From the NCBI GenBank assembly GCA_039519185.1, contig CM076851.1, positions 32,471,799 through 32,535,798 on the forward strand: DNA of 64,000 nucleotides, read 5' to 3'. A program made the position numbers and the translations under genes. The notes beneath the pieces were generated by a model. That model was not told where the DNA came from. It searched no databases and saw only the letters and a program-made list of their open reading frames with translations. This document shows positions 14,954 to 26,164 of this stretch, in pieces. The stretch's first letter is position 1. Every line of letters begins with the position of its first letter. Source of the DNA: Astragalus membranaceus (taxonomy: Eukaryota > Streptophyta > Magnoliopsida > Fabales > Fabaceae).

Positions 14954-15017
14954 CAATCATGTCACTCAAAATAGATAAAGATCATACGTACCCATTATTA
15001 CTGAGTTAGCTATGCAG
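14521..15017. other. Flank between satellite and CACTA element, with (TA)n
   Basis: AT-rich sequence with a (TA)n run at 14922-14951. It ends with the CAG target-site copy at 15015-15017. It is absent from unit 2, where the satellite joins half B directly. No gene is seen. Confidence 0.7.
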
Positions 15018-15044
15018 CACTACGCCAGAATTGTCAAAATTAGT

Positions 15045-15410
15045 CGCACACATAAGCAGCGCTTGCCATAAAAGCGCTACTCAATCTGCAAAAAATTTAA
15101 CAATGGGCAGCGCTTGGTTGGGAGCGCTACTCATTCATGTACGGGTTAAATCAATTGGCAGCGCTTTATGGGGTGAGCGCTGCCCATAGATGAAATGCGC
15201 TGAAGAATGGACAGCGCTTGGGGTGAGCGCTGCCTATTGCTGATTCTCGCTATACGAATAGGCAGCGCTTTTTGGATGGAGCGCTGCCAATTGATGAAAC
15301 GCGCAGACTAATGAACAGCGCTTTTGGCTGAGCGCTGCCCATTCCTTAACACGCTATACGAATAAGCAGCGCTTTTCTGGTTGAGCGCTGCCTATTCCTT
15401 TAATTATTTT
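15045..15410. repeat. CACTA 5' subterminal palindromic repeats
   Basis: At least eight copies of GGCAGCGCTT-n-GAGCGCTGCC or halves of it, spaced about 30-60 bp. Each half contains the palindrome AGCGCT. Matching units lie at the 3' end (17814-17900). Confidence 0.88.
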
Positions 15411-16563
15411 CGCGTCTAGCTTCCTCCCTCTCACTCTCACTCACACTTCCAGTAGCTAGCTCTCTCATACTACGCACGACTCTCACTCTCACCCTCACTC
15501 TCACTCTCTCACTCACGTCCCTATCCCTCTCACTCTCACACTCCATTTACATTTTTGTTCTCTCTCACTCTCATTTTCGTTCCCTCACACTTTCTTCCCT
15601 CTCTCATTTTCGTTGCCTACCTCTCACTCTCACCATTTTTTTGTTGGGTCCGTACGGAGCTTTTCCATTTTTGTTGGGTCGTGAAGCTTGCATTTTCGTT
15701 CCACTTTCACCAAAGGTAATATATATATATCATTGCATTTTGTTCTAGTTATTTTAATGGCATATTGGAACCTTAGGTTAGATGATTCATTGTTGATGCT
15801 TGTTGAAATGTGTAGGTGTAGTATTTGTTGAAATGTCCAAATGAAATGTAGGTGTAGTATTTGTTGAAATGTCTAAATGAAATGCTTGTTAATTTAATGT
15901 TGCTCTAGGTTAAGGGATTCTTGTGTTGTATTTATAAATTTGAAAAATTTAGGATTGATGTTGATGATTTGTTGTTTAATGCGAATTTAATGGCATTGCA
16001 TTTTGTTCTAGTTCTTTTAATGGCATTGGAACCTTAGGTTAGATGATTCAATTTTGATGCTTGTTGATTGGTTCTTTGAAAGTAGGTGTAGGTGTAGTGT
16101 TTCTAAACTTAAGGGGAAATGTAGGTGTAGTATTTGTTGAAATGTCCAAATAAATGCTTGTTAATTTAATGTTGCTCTAGGTTAATGGATTCTTGTGTTG
16201 TATTTATAAATTTGAAAAATTTAGGATTGATGTTGATGATTTGTTGTTTAATGCGAATTTAATGCGAATTGTTTGTTAGGTTTTGCGAGTTTGGTTTGCC
16301 GGAGCTTCGCGTTCATTGTTCGAGTTCGTCCTGGTTCGAGTGTTCGTTCTAGTTCATTCGAGTTCATTGTTGCTTCCACGTGTTCAGGTACTTTTGTTGT
16401 TTTCTTATATTTATTATATGAAGAATGACATTATGGAAGACATTAAAGTCTTTGATTTTTTTAGCTGAAAATAGTTGAATGTCTTAGCTTCAAAAAAATT
16501 GTTCGTTGTGTGTAATAGGTTTAAGTTCTCTTATCAGGATTTTATTATAAATATTGGGAAATT

Positions 16564-16833
16564 ATGGATAAAAAGTGGATGTCTGCCAATTGTCTGTCCA
16601 AAGAATATGTCGCTGGAGTGGATTATTTTGTGAACTGTGCTGTTAAACGTTTAGGGACTTCTAGTGATATCAAATGTCCTTGTTTAAGTTGTTGTTATGT
16701 AAAATCGGTTAATGCAGAGGAGTTGGCAGGACATTTAAAGGGTTACGGAATTGATCAAAGTTATACTTGTTGGACAATGCATGGTGAGGAAAGAGGTGAA
16801 TCTTCAAATATGGGTAATAATACCGAGAGGTGA
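16564..16833 (+). pseudogene. Transposase-associated domain fragment of the CACTA element
   Basis: An 89-residue frame starts MDKKWMSANCLSKEYVAGVD and keeps CPCLSCCYVK, LAGHLKGYGID and YTCWTMHGE. This matches the plant Transpos_assoc domain at the N-terminus of CACTA transposase-type proteins (M-D-x-x-W-M, a C-P-C-x-x-C metal-type motif, H-L-x-x-x-G-I-D, Y-x-x-W-x-x-H-G-E). It stops 23 residues after that box, at a junction with peptidase sequence, so the transposase body has been deleted. Its start follows a putative leader with CT-rich sequence at 15415-15720. Confidence 0.85.
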
Positions 16834-17109
16834 ATCTTCAAATACCAATAGCAATGATTGTGGGTATTATGTAATGAAATTTTTGAAGGAAATTATTACC
16901 CACAACCAAACGATTATTCCCCGACAGGTATCTAGAATTCTTTTGATTTTGATATAATAATAGTTAATTCCATTTAACCATTTCAATTCTAATTTTATTT
17001 ATTTATATAATTTCAGTATTTTCCTGATTGTCGGGTGAAGACATACTCTGAGGAACAGCTAGTTGAGCTTAGAGGAGAGTGGTGTCGTTATGTCTCCCGT
17101 TTTTTTTGA
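16834..17109 (+). pseudogene. Ulp1/C48-type peptidase C-terminal fragment inside the CACTA element
   Basis: SNDCGYYVMKFLKEI at 16851-16896 carries the catalytic Cys neighbourhood typical of plant Ulp1-like proteases carried by CACTA and Mutator elements. The frame runs to a GTATCT donor near 16927. After a TTTCAG acceptor near 17016 it resumes as YFPDCRVK, then YSEEQLVELRGEWCRYV, and ends at TGA (17107-17109). The His and Asp of the triad, which lie further N-terminal, are gone. It is the remnant of a second element gene fused by deletion to the fragment upstream. Confidence 0.75.
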
Positions 17110-17170
17110 TTTTGGATAGAATATGTAATACTGTAAGTTGTTAGCGTTTGATTTGGATACATACAACTAA

Positions 17171-17550
17171 GCTAGTTTTGGTTCATATTGAAGTTTAGCT
17201 AGTTTTGGGTACATATGAATTGGATAATAACTTGTTAGCTAGTTTGTTTTGGTTCAAGTGTAGAAATGGAATGAATTGGGAAACTTAAGCACGTGTTAGC
17301 TAGTTTTGGTTCATATTGTAAGTTTAGCTAGTTTTGGGTACATATGAATTGGATAATAACTTGTTAGCTAGTTTGTTTTGGTTCAAATGTAGAAATGGAA
17401 TGAATTGGGAAACTTAACCACTTGTTAGCTAGTTTTGGTTCATATTGTAAGTTTAGCTAGTTTTGGGTACATATGAATTGGATAATAAGTTGTTAGTTAG
17501 TTTGTTTTGGTTCAAGTGTAGAAATGGAATGAATTGGAATGAATTGGGAA
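17171..17550 (+). repeat. About 128-bp tandem repeat, three copies, inside CACTA
   Basis: Units start with gctagttttggttcatattg at 17171, 17299 and 17428, giving periods of 128 and 129 bp. Each also contains gaattggataataac and gaaatggaatgaattggg. It is non-coding, near the element's 3' subterminal zone. Confidence 0.9.
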
Positions 17551-18008
17551 TGAATTGCTGAATGTTTGATTTCCCTTTTTGGATACATAATGTTTGATTT
17601 TGCCTTTTTGGATACATATAGCTAAGTTAGTTATGATTGGAATGTTTGATTAGCTGGTTTTGATTTTGCTCATAATGTTTTGATTTGAATTGGAATGAAT
17701 TGGGAATGAATTGCTGAATGTTTGATTAGCTGGTTATGAGTATATATATATGTCCAGGAAAATTGCAATTGTCAAAAGGAAAATAACAAAAACAGAAAAA
17801 AAAATAAAAAAAAAGCGCTGCCCATTATTAGAGTGGAATCAGCAGCGCAAATATTAGCAGCGCTCAAAAGCGCTGCCCATTGATAAAAAAAAGCGCTGCC
17901 CATTAAAAAATCTGTAGTAGTGCAGATCTAAGTAATGTTTCATCACTCCATCTCAATATTCTTTCCACGTATACCTTTTCCATCGGTCTCAATAACCAAC
18001 CCATTTAC

Positions 18009-18536
18009 AACTTGTGGCGTTTTATTCCCTTAACAAACCATTCCTTATTCAATTTTATTACGTTCCTTCTTTTACATCTTGCTCCCTTGGAGTTGGGTAG
18101 TAGCAAAATCTGAGGAACAGAGTGAGAGACTCTGGCTCCGAAGATTTTGTGTGCATCCACGAGAGGGAGATAGACAATGAGAAATACAGATCTAGAGGGA
18201 GTTGTGAGGAAGTCACGGAGGAGGCTGAGAGTAGGGCATGATATGAGAGCGAGAGGGAGAGATGGAAGGGTAAAAAGAATTATCCACATACATGAAGGTT
18301 CTCTCAAGACAACTTGAGATATAAACCTTATGTCCATAACAACTTTTTAAAATCTATGAGAAAATACTAATTATATATCCATGTAATAATGCACATGATA
18401 AAGATTAAAAAAAATATTCAAGGTTATTCTCATCAAAAATTGATAAACAAAGTTATAACATTAAATCCACACAAACTCACCCACAAAAAAGATCAAATTC
18501 ATCATTCAAAACACAACAACCCTAACACTTAGAAGG
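18009..18536. other. Left edge of half B, no gene recognised (unit 1)
   Basis: Starts at cttgtggcgttttattccc. A 110-residue minus-strand frame (18005-18337) is open but matches no family I know, and in unit 2 the equivalent frame is broken. Homology to half A begins near 18280 (catacatgaaggttctctc). Confidence 0.45.
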
Positions 18537-18603
18537 GGCCTCATTAAAACCTCCTGCGGCCAAAACCCCAGTGGGAAAAAGTCCCAAGGAGAAAAAAGAG
18601 TAC
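18537..18603 (-). other. Plant LTR-like conserved motif downstream of SINA-B1
   Basis: Same motif series as at 3243-3310 (cctcattaaaacc, cagtgggaaaaa on the plus strand), about 90-150 bases past the SINA-B1 stop codon. Confidence 0.5.
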
Positions 18604-20031
18604 CCCGATACAATCCAATAAAAAGGCTAAAGTCTCATCAAGGAAATACATATTATAAATACATAAAAAAGATGGTTTTCATCCAAGTTATGCAGCACCA
18701 ATCCTGCTTATAAAAATTTCCAATGTAAGCCCTTCAGGAGGTTGAGAAAAGTCAGATGGAATCAGAAGAATAGTTGATGGTCCAACAGATGTGCTATGTT
18801 GAATGTTTTGAACTTTTGCATCGTGCAAATAATAACTTTCACCCGATGGAGTTATAGCTGTTAATTCAAATGAAAACTCCATGTTCAATGTGAGAGCTGT
18901 AAAATGGCAAAGCGTGATAATGTTTCCCAATCTCTCAACCCTATTCTTCAGAACGAATATTACCCCATCATCTAATTCTTTAAGAATGACAGTTTCCTCA
19001 TCCAGGCGTATTACAGTACCATACATCATACCATACAAAAATGGTCGTATTGCAAGCAGATGAGTTGTGTTGAAATGGGAGGCAAAATCATTATAATCAG
19101 AACGAAAGTTGCAACCTGCTAGAGGACACAAACATGGTCCGAAGATGGATGCATTCTCAGGTGCTTTGTTAATGCATGGTATATTCAGGGATTCCAAATC
19201 TACCTCTAAAGAAAGACAACATTGAGTAACAGGCAAGGAGCACACAGAACATTGCTTTTGACCTTCACTATGGCACTTGGAACAAGTATGGTGCTCATGG
19301 ATGCACTACATTATTTAAACACATAAAATCAGAGTAACAAAACATTAAATTTTTCATATATTCAACATTAAAAATTATAGCTAGAAAATCAACCACAAAC
19401 AATAATTTGCCAAGATTATTAAGACGGAAGCACACAAGAAACAAGACATGATAATAACAAAAACCCCACCATTGGTATATAAAATAGAATCGTGTTTCAA
19501 TAGATTACCTTAATTAGATGTTCATTAGTGCTTCGCTTACTGAATATGAATTTAGAAAAATTAAAAACAAAACATTGAATGCATGTGGGTTTTGATATTC
19601 AACAATAGATTAGATATTGAAGCTAGCTCAATTAGAAACACTTCTATGTGGAAAGTGAAAGTTTCTTCTTGGTGGTTGAGATATTTGTCTACTCAGCAGT
19701 TTTTTTGAGAGAGTTGCATGCTAAAAGATAAAGAACAACGCTTCAACTTGTTTTGGCATAAGGCTAAGTGATTTACCTATTAAAAGGTAACTTCCAAGGA
19801 TTCATTCTTTGGCTTGATAAGCAGCGAACTAGAATGGAGTTGGAGGAGAACTAGAATGATAAGCAGCGAACTTAGGAATGGAGTTGGAGGAGAAAGTTAT
19901 TTTCTTGAAAGGAGGAGTTGCCTATACAACTCAATTATCTTGTTAAATCCATAGATTTGTGTAATTTTGAAGAGAAAAGGAGGAGTGTTTTTCCATCGAA
20001 TGTTTCTCAAAGCCTGCTTATATGGTATTGC

Positions 20032-21023
20032 CAAGGTTCTAAATAGCGGTCGCGGTCACGGTCGCGGTCGCGTTAAGGCTTTCGCGATTTCGGCTGTTGC
20101 GGCTGTTGCGTTACGAGTTGCGGTCGTCGCGGCGTGAATTAACAACAACATTGCACAAATTATATTAAAATTGTTGTACTATCATATAATGTATAATAAC
20201 GTAAATTAAAATTTTATCTATTATTACAATATGTCTAAAGTAAAAAAATAATAATAAAAACATGAATAATTTAGCAGCTACTATTAAATGATTAAATTAT
20301 ATAAATTAAACTTACACGGAAGGCAATTTAATGAATCATTTGAATTATTTAATTGTCTAATTGTATTAAAATATAAGATGTCTAATTTATGATTTATACA
20401 AACCCACCTATTTATTTATTTACATTAAAAAAAGAAAGCCAAGCCCACCACACAAATTTTCCCCCAAATAATCCAACTCTCTTCTGGAATGGTGAAGTCC
20501 AACAATCCCACTAAAAGAGGCTACTGCAAATCTTTCACCCACACAAAATCCACATAATCCCTCACCCTCACACTCAATTAAGAAATCAATTGCAGAGTGC
20601 CTCCACTCAGCGTGATACCTCCACTCAGCGACAGTGCCATCGGCAACATGCAGAGCACACACCCACAGCGCGACTAACATACACACCCCACCAGATATGG
20701 AATTTCACATAGAGATACAAGTAGATCGGAGAAAGAAATCGAATGAAGATTAAAGAACCCAAGCTCAGAGCAAGGAATAGAGGCGTCGTGTGAAAGAAAA
20801 ACTACTTCTTTCTCTCTTTTTTTGAAGAACGGTGGCACGCCGCGGCTGTTGCGCCCATAACGGCGGTACGTCGCGGATGTTGCACCTGTAACGGCGCTAT
20901 GTCGCGGCCGTTTCTGGTGATTCTCCTTCACTTCGTTGTAGCGGTCAATAACGGTAACGGCAGCTGCCGGTACCGTTTTGTCGCGGACGTTTTTTGTGTC
21001 ACGGCCCGTTTTTTAAAACCTTG
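20032..21023. mobile_element. Non-autonomous hAT element in the SINA-B1 intron
   Basis: The ends are inverted: CAAGGTTCTAAATA at the left and, reversed at the right, CAAGGTTTTAAAAA. The 8-bp target-site duplication GGTATTGC lies at 20024-20031 and 21024-21031. The other three SINA introns carry the uninterrupted site tatggtattgctattgctc. Eight-base duplications and short ends of this kind fit the hAT superfamily. Subterminal zones are rich in CGCGGT repeats on both sides. No transposase frame is present; the minus-strand frames at 20420-20931 have no known domain. Confidence 0.92.
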
Positions 21024-21335
21024 GGTATTGCTATTGCTCTTGGGTGTTGTTTAACTTGGGGGCACTCTGGTGTTGTTTCAAAGGTAGGTTGTCTGCTTTT
21101 TGGTGTTATTTCGATGGGAGTAGCTTACCGCTCTTTGGGGTTGTTACATAGCAAGGAGATTTGCTCTTTGGTGGCTCTTTGGTGTTTTTCTAAGGGAGCA
21201 GCAAACTGCTTATGGGTGTTGGGTTCTATCAATAAAATCTCTTCAATATCGGAAAAAAAAGGGTTTTTCTAGCTATTAAATTCTCCTTCTACCATTTCTC
21301 CCCGTCACAAAATATACCAGTGGGAAGAGCGGTAT

Positions 21336-21461
21336 GGATCTTCTGCTGTCTCTGCACGGTGCAGCAGGCAACAGAGCCGTTAGATTTAGAGAGAGAAAAT
21401 TTTCTCTCTAAATCTAACGATTATGTTGTCTGCTACCATGTGCAGAGGCAGCAGAGGATCC
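21336..21461. mobile_element. Foldback MITE in the SINA-B1 intron
   Basis: Same hairpin element as at 5508-5628, with central arms of gatttagagagagaaaa type. The left end here reads ggatcttctgctgtct, a variant shared with the A2 copy and not with A1 or B2. Confidence 0.7.
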
Positions 21462-21925
21462 AGATCTGTGGGAAGAGAGGAAGATCTTTCATAAAATCAT
21501 GCCTTGTTTTTCTGGCATAGGAGAAGATCTATATCATGCAAATACCTTAAGTCTTTCAAATTTCAAACATTTAACCTAAACAAAAAATTAAACTTTGCAA
21601 AACCACGTTTGATTTCTTACTATTAGCACATCTGATCTAATTAAAACAATCAAAATATAATTTATTGAATTGTAAATAATCATAGTGCTTGTACCACATA
21701 AATTAAGCTTAACAATGATGAACATCCATAAACGAAAAAAAGTACCTGAAAGATAGGACCAAGATTCAAAGGTTCAGAACAAACACAGCAATGAAAAACA
21801 CGGGCCTCGAAAACCTCTCCAGCCTGTATGAGTTCACTCTTAATGGAAGAATTGCTGGTGCTACTGAGACCATGTCGGATAATCTTTTTCTTCCAAGATT
21901 TCTTTCTCTGCAATGGGGTTCCTCA

Positions 21926-21933
21926 AATATATA
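21926..21933 (-). promoter_or_regulatory. TATA box of SINA-B1
   Basis: TATATATT on the minus strand about 53-60 bp before the (now frameshifted) ATG, with the telo-box-like motif beside it, as in the other copies. Confidence 0.5.
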
Positions 21934-22949
21934 ACCCTAAACAAATCTCCCACTGCTAGAATGTTCCTTCACCTTTTTTGATTATTATAGAACTATTGAT
22001 TTTATTCCTTATATAAATATAATAAATGAAAAGTTATATATAATAATAATATATTTATTCTAAAATTAATCAGATATCACTTTTGGATAGTAAAAATTTC
22101 TATCATTTAAATTACTATATAAATAATAAAAAGTATATTTTATATTCATTGTTTTATTAACTAAATTAATACTTTATATTCAATCAATATATAGGTATAA
22201 CATAATTGTATTTTGCTTCTAAAGAAAAAATAACACTTAAAAATTAATTTTAATAATATTATTTTTTTGATGGAATTTATAATATCATTCTAGATCTCCT
22301 TATATGTGTACTAATTCAATATTTAGCCATATCACCGTGAAACTAATATTCATATCCAAATGACAATTCAAAAAAAATTACTTTTACTATTCGTGAAAGA
22401 AGATTTTTCAAAAAATATATTGCAATGATAAATTCAATGGAATAAAACTAATGATTCCCTATTTAGTGTAATAAAAAATTGAAATAAATATTTGTCAAAA
22501 AAAATTGAAATAAATCAAAATCGAAATTATATATTTTTTTTGGTAAACCAATGTATCCTCCACGGCGACTGTGGAGACTAATCCTTCGAGGTATCTGAGA
22601 TCCAATTAACATAATTCTTTAGAAGAAAATTAATATTCATGTCCAAAATGAAAATTTAATAAAAAGTTATTTTTGATATTCATGAAAGAAAATATTTCAA
22701 AAAATATATTGCAATCATAACTCCAATGGAATAAAATTAATGATTCGTTTTTTAATATAATAAAAAACTGATATAAATCAAAAATGAAATTATTTTAACA
22801 ACATAAAACAATAGAAAAACCCCTCAAAATAGAAAAATAAAATGAAATTAATTATAATAGAAATCTAAAAGGTATGTGAACATTTTCTCCCAAATAATTA
22901 TTTTTTTTGTTACCATGTTATTGATGCGCAGTTTTTAGCGGCTTTTTTT

Positions 22950-23140
22950 TATAAGCAATAGTTTCCATCGGCTTTGCCGATGACTAATCTACGCTGGGGA
23001 ACCTGACTGGCCGTATACCCGGCTTGCCGGTCCGTGTGGTTTCACCTCCCAACAGAATATTTGCCACACCCAATATTCGAACCCGAGACGTTGGGGTGGG
23101 ATCCAAGTCCAGTTACCGTTTGGACCAACCCATGTTGGTA
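22950..23140 (-). mobile_element. tRNA-derived SINE (B1, first copy)
   Basis: The minus strand begins with an A-box-like TGGTCCAAACGG and, about 40 bases on, a B-box-like GGTTCGAATA, the split promoter of RNA polymerase III genes. The body (cggaccggcaagccgggta) recurs in the SINEs at 30148 and 63215. There is no tRNA cloverleaf, so it is not a tRNA gene. Confidence 0.65.
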
Positions 23141-24011
23141 ATGCATTGTTTTTTTTATCAATGTTGGTAATGCATTGTTAATGTATTGTATTGAAGGGGG
23201 CTCCTTTTTTATAAAAAAATAGCTCTTTTTAGAAGTGGTTTTGGTAGTAAGTTATTAATCTATTTTAACAAGGTAAATTTTAAAATATATTTTAAGCTAA
23301 TAAATTTCTCAAATTATGTTTTTCAATTTTTCATATTCTATTCATATCTGTGTTTATTTTCTTATTCAAATGAAAATTTGATTGAAATTTTAAAATATTT
23401 TTTTTAACTTTTTTATCAATGACCAGAAATCTCTAGAATGATAACAATGAAATTAATATTTATGTCCAAAATGAAAATTTAATAAAATTTTTTTTTTAAT
23501 ATTCCTGAAAGAAAATATTTCAAAAAATATATTCCAATCATAACTTCAATGGAATAAAATTATTGACTGTTATTTAACATAGTAAAAAATTGATATAAAA
23601 CAAAAACGGAATTATATTAATAATATACAAAGATTGAAAAACCCCTCAAAAAAAAGAGAAAAAAGAATCAAAATTAGTTATATAATAAAAATCTGAAATA
23701 TGTGAACATTTTCCACAAAAAGAATTTTATTCATGTATTGAAGTTGGCTTTTTTTTATAAAAAAGTAGCTCTTCTTAAAAGTCGTTGAGGAAGTAAGTTA
23801 TTAATATATTATAATGATGTACATTTTAAAATATCTTTTAAGCTAAGAGATTTCTTAAAATATGTTTTTTACTTTTTCATTTTTCATATTTAATTAACAT
23901 TTGTATTTATTTTCTTATACAAATAAAAAGAAGATTTAAGTTTTAAAATATTTTTTTAACTTTTTTATCACTGATTGGAAATCTCCAGAATGATACCAAT
24001 GAAATTAATAT

Positions 24012-24412
24012 GGCTTAAATATATGTTACCCTGCAAATATGCTCATTATCCATTTACCCCCTGCAAAAAAAAAACTTTTAAAAGAAACCTTGCAAATATT
24101 AAGTGTTTATAGTTACCCCCTGCTGTTAGTTTTAACTGACAGTGTTAGGTCTATGCTGACTTGGCTACCATTTGGGGATCTAATTACCCCCTGCAAATAT
24201 TAAGTGTTTCTAGTTACCCCCTACAAATATTAAGTGTTTCTAGTTACTCCCTGTAAATGACAGCCAAGTCAGCACAGTCTTAACGCTGTTAGCTAAAACT
24301 AACAGCAGAGGGTAACTAGAAACACTTAATATTTGCAAGGTTTATTTTAAAAGTTTTTTTTAGCGGTAATGGATAATGAGCATATTTGCCGGGCGTAACA
24401 TATATTTAAGCC
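24012..24412. mobile_element. Mutator-type MITE with 9-bp target-site duplication (B1)
   Basis: Ends are inverted: GGCTTAAATATATGTTAC and its complement. The 9-bp duplication AATTAATAT lies at 24003-24011 and 24413-24421. The body holds repeated lines such as aatattaagtgtttctagtt and a central inverted pair (ctgttagttttaact / agctaaaactaacagc). It is 401 bp and non-coding. The same insertion in unit 2 (55749-59859) shows it predates the block duplication. Confidence 0.88.
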
Positions 24413-26164
24413 AATTAATATTCATGTCCAAAATGACAATTCAATAAAAAAAATTAATATTTTAAAGAAAGTTTTTTAAAAATATATTGCAATCGTAACT
24501 TGAATAGAATAAAATTAATGATTTGTTATTTTAATATAGTAAAAACATGGTATAAATCAAAAACGGAATTAAATTAAAAATATACAATAGTAAAAAATCT
24601 CTAAGAAAAGTAGAAAAATAAATCAAATATAATTATATAACAAAAATATTAAAGGTGTGTGAACACTTTCCCTAAAGAATTATGTTAATGTAATGAAGGC
24701 TCTCCTTTTTTGATTAAAAAAATAGCTCTTCTTAAAAGTGGTTGAGGAGTAAGTTATTAATATATTTTAACGAGGTACATATTAAGATATCTTTTAAGAG
24801 GTACATTTTAAGATATCTTTTAAGCTAATTAATGTAACACCTTCGTTTCAACCGGAGCGAAAACAAAGAGCGCTAACAAATAATATAATCAGAGATGCAA
24901 ACTCACTTAAAAATTTCGACCAATTTAAAACTTTGAGGGAATAAACTACCTGAAAAGAGTTCCTTAAGATAAAACTATCCAAAATCCGCACAAGCTACAT
25001 AACGAAAAATTAGATTCTTACAGTCAATAAACAGTCGGTGTCCAAATATTCAAGTAGGGTTTTCATAACAAACTAACTTTGATTATAATATCAAAGATTC
25101 AGTCTAAGTAGGTACAGCATAAACTTAACTAGGGAAAGCTAAGCAAACATAACATAAATCGATCCAAAAGGATCCCTCGATAAACTAAGTAGCTACATCA
25201 GCAACTAAAACAAAAACAGTGAGGTTACAAATCTCAATGAGTTCCTCCGTGACCCCTCACATTTCCTCTCGGTGTTTTCTAATTTCAATCGCTTTTTTTA
25301 ATATTTATCCTCTTTTCCTCTTAGCACAACCCGAGAGATTATTTCTCAATCTCAACGGAGAACCCAACTCATATAGCTATACCGAGTAATGCTAGGCCTT
25401 GGCTTATGGGCTCATGACTTCCCGCCACCAAGTGTGCTTTAACCTCTTGGGATCGTCATCCCCCTCGTATTTCATGAATTTATTACCCTTCACTCATTCT
25501 CACCCGGTTCACACATATTCAATGATATACTGTAAACCGTAATCAAATAAATCTTAGTATTTCTCATTCGGTAAACATGTCATCCAATACAATTCGTAGA
25601 CCATGGTATTATAGAGGTGATTAAAGGTAGCAATTAGGGAAATTGGAGGACATACATTGAAGAAAACATGAGATACAAAAATCTAGGGCAGGACACAGGT
25701 TGCGTCATAGGGGACACAGACTGTGTCTCTGTTTTTTCAAAAAAATTGCAAGAAACAGATTCGGACACGGGTACCGGTCCTCTGCAGAGTGCACGAAATT
25801 TAGTTTTAAAACTCTGCTCCAATTTCTCTAGTGCTCAAACCCTTCCCACTTCTATATCCAGCATCCAAACAGTCATCAATTCATCATTTCAAGCATAAAT
25901 AATGCATTATAACCAACAAAACATCAATAGCAACTTGAATTCAATTACAGCAACCCAATGAACATGAAGTTTTCATGAAACACACTATTAAATCATTTCA
26001 AAATTTCATGAGTTCAAGGTTATAATCTAAGGACATGCAAGTTACCTCTAATCAAAATACACAGCATAAATTAACATGCATTTTCGAAAATCAACAAAAT
26101 AAAGTGAGGAACTCACAGTTTGTGCAGCAAATTCGAAATGCAAACAAGTAGGAGAATGTGACAA

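Larger units (their letters stand above)
15018..17922 (+). mobile_element. CACTA (En/Spm-type) transposon, internally deleted
   Basis: The left end reads CACTACGCCAGAATTGTC. The reversed right end reads CACTACTACAGATTTTTT, giving a roughly 12-13 bp terminal inverted repeat with two mismatches. A 3-bp target-site duplication, CAG, flanks it (15015-15017 and 17923-17925). Length is 2905 bp. Dense GCAGCGCT/AGCGCTGCC subterminal repeats line both ends, as expected for transposase-binding sites in this superfamily. Inside are only the start of one typical CACTA-encoded protein and the C-terminus of a C48-type peptidase, with no transposase core, so the element is non-autonomous. Unit 2 lacks the element and its flanks. 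Confidence 0.93.
18688..21873 (-). pseudogene. SINA-like RING E3 ligase, copy B1, start frameshifted
   Basis: Exon 2 (18688-19305) is open and encodes the second RING half, the SIAH-type finger half and the TRAF-like domain as in the other copies. Exon 1 (21746 to about 21873) still ends PIFQ at a GT donor. However, the A of GGATCTC after the start codon is missing: the other copies read ATGGATCTC, this one ATGGTCTC. Translation from the normal ATG therefore enters the wrong frame, and the RING frame has no ATG upstream. The intron also holds a 992-bp hAT element. Loss of function is the simplest reading. Residue changes against the other copies include Cys to Arg in EA(C/R)VF, outside the metal ligands. 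Confidence 0.75.
22320..24832. repeat. AT-rich tandem repeat, about 550-bp period (B1)
   Basis: Landmark lines (attcatgtccaaaatga and variants) occur near 22340, 22625, 23455 and 24420. The clean spacing between neighbouring copies is about 550 bp once the SINE (22950-23140) and the MITE (24012-24412) are removed. No coding frame. The array continues after the LTR at 29278. Confidence 0.7.

Noticed and set aside
18005..18337. 110-residue minus-strand frame at the start of half B
   Set aside because: The unit 2 copy is frameshifted and no family is recognised.
22950..23140. Possible tRNA gene from A-box and B-box-like motifs (also 36437, 54690, 63215)
   Set aside because: No cloverleaf or anticodon arm can be drawn, and the copies share a SINE body.
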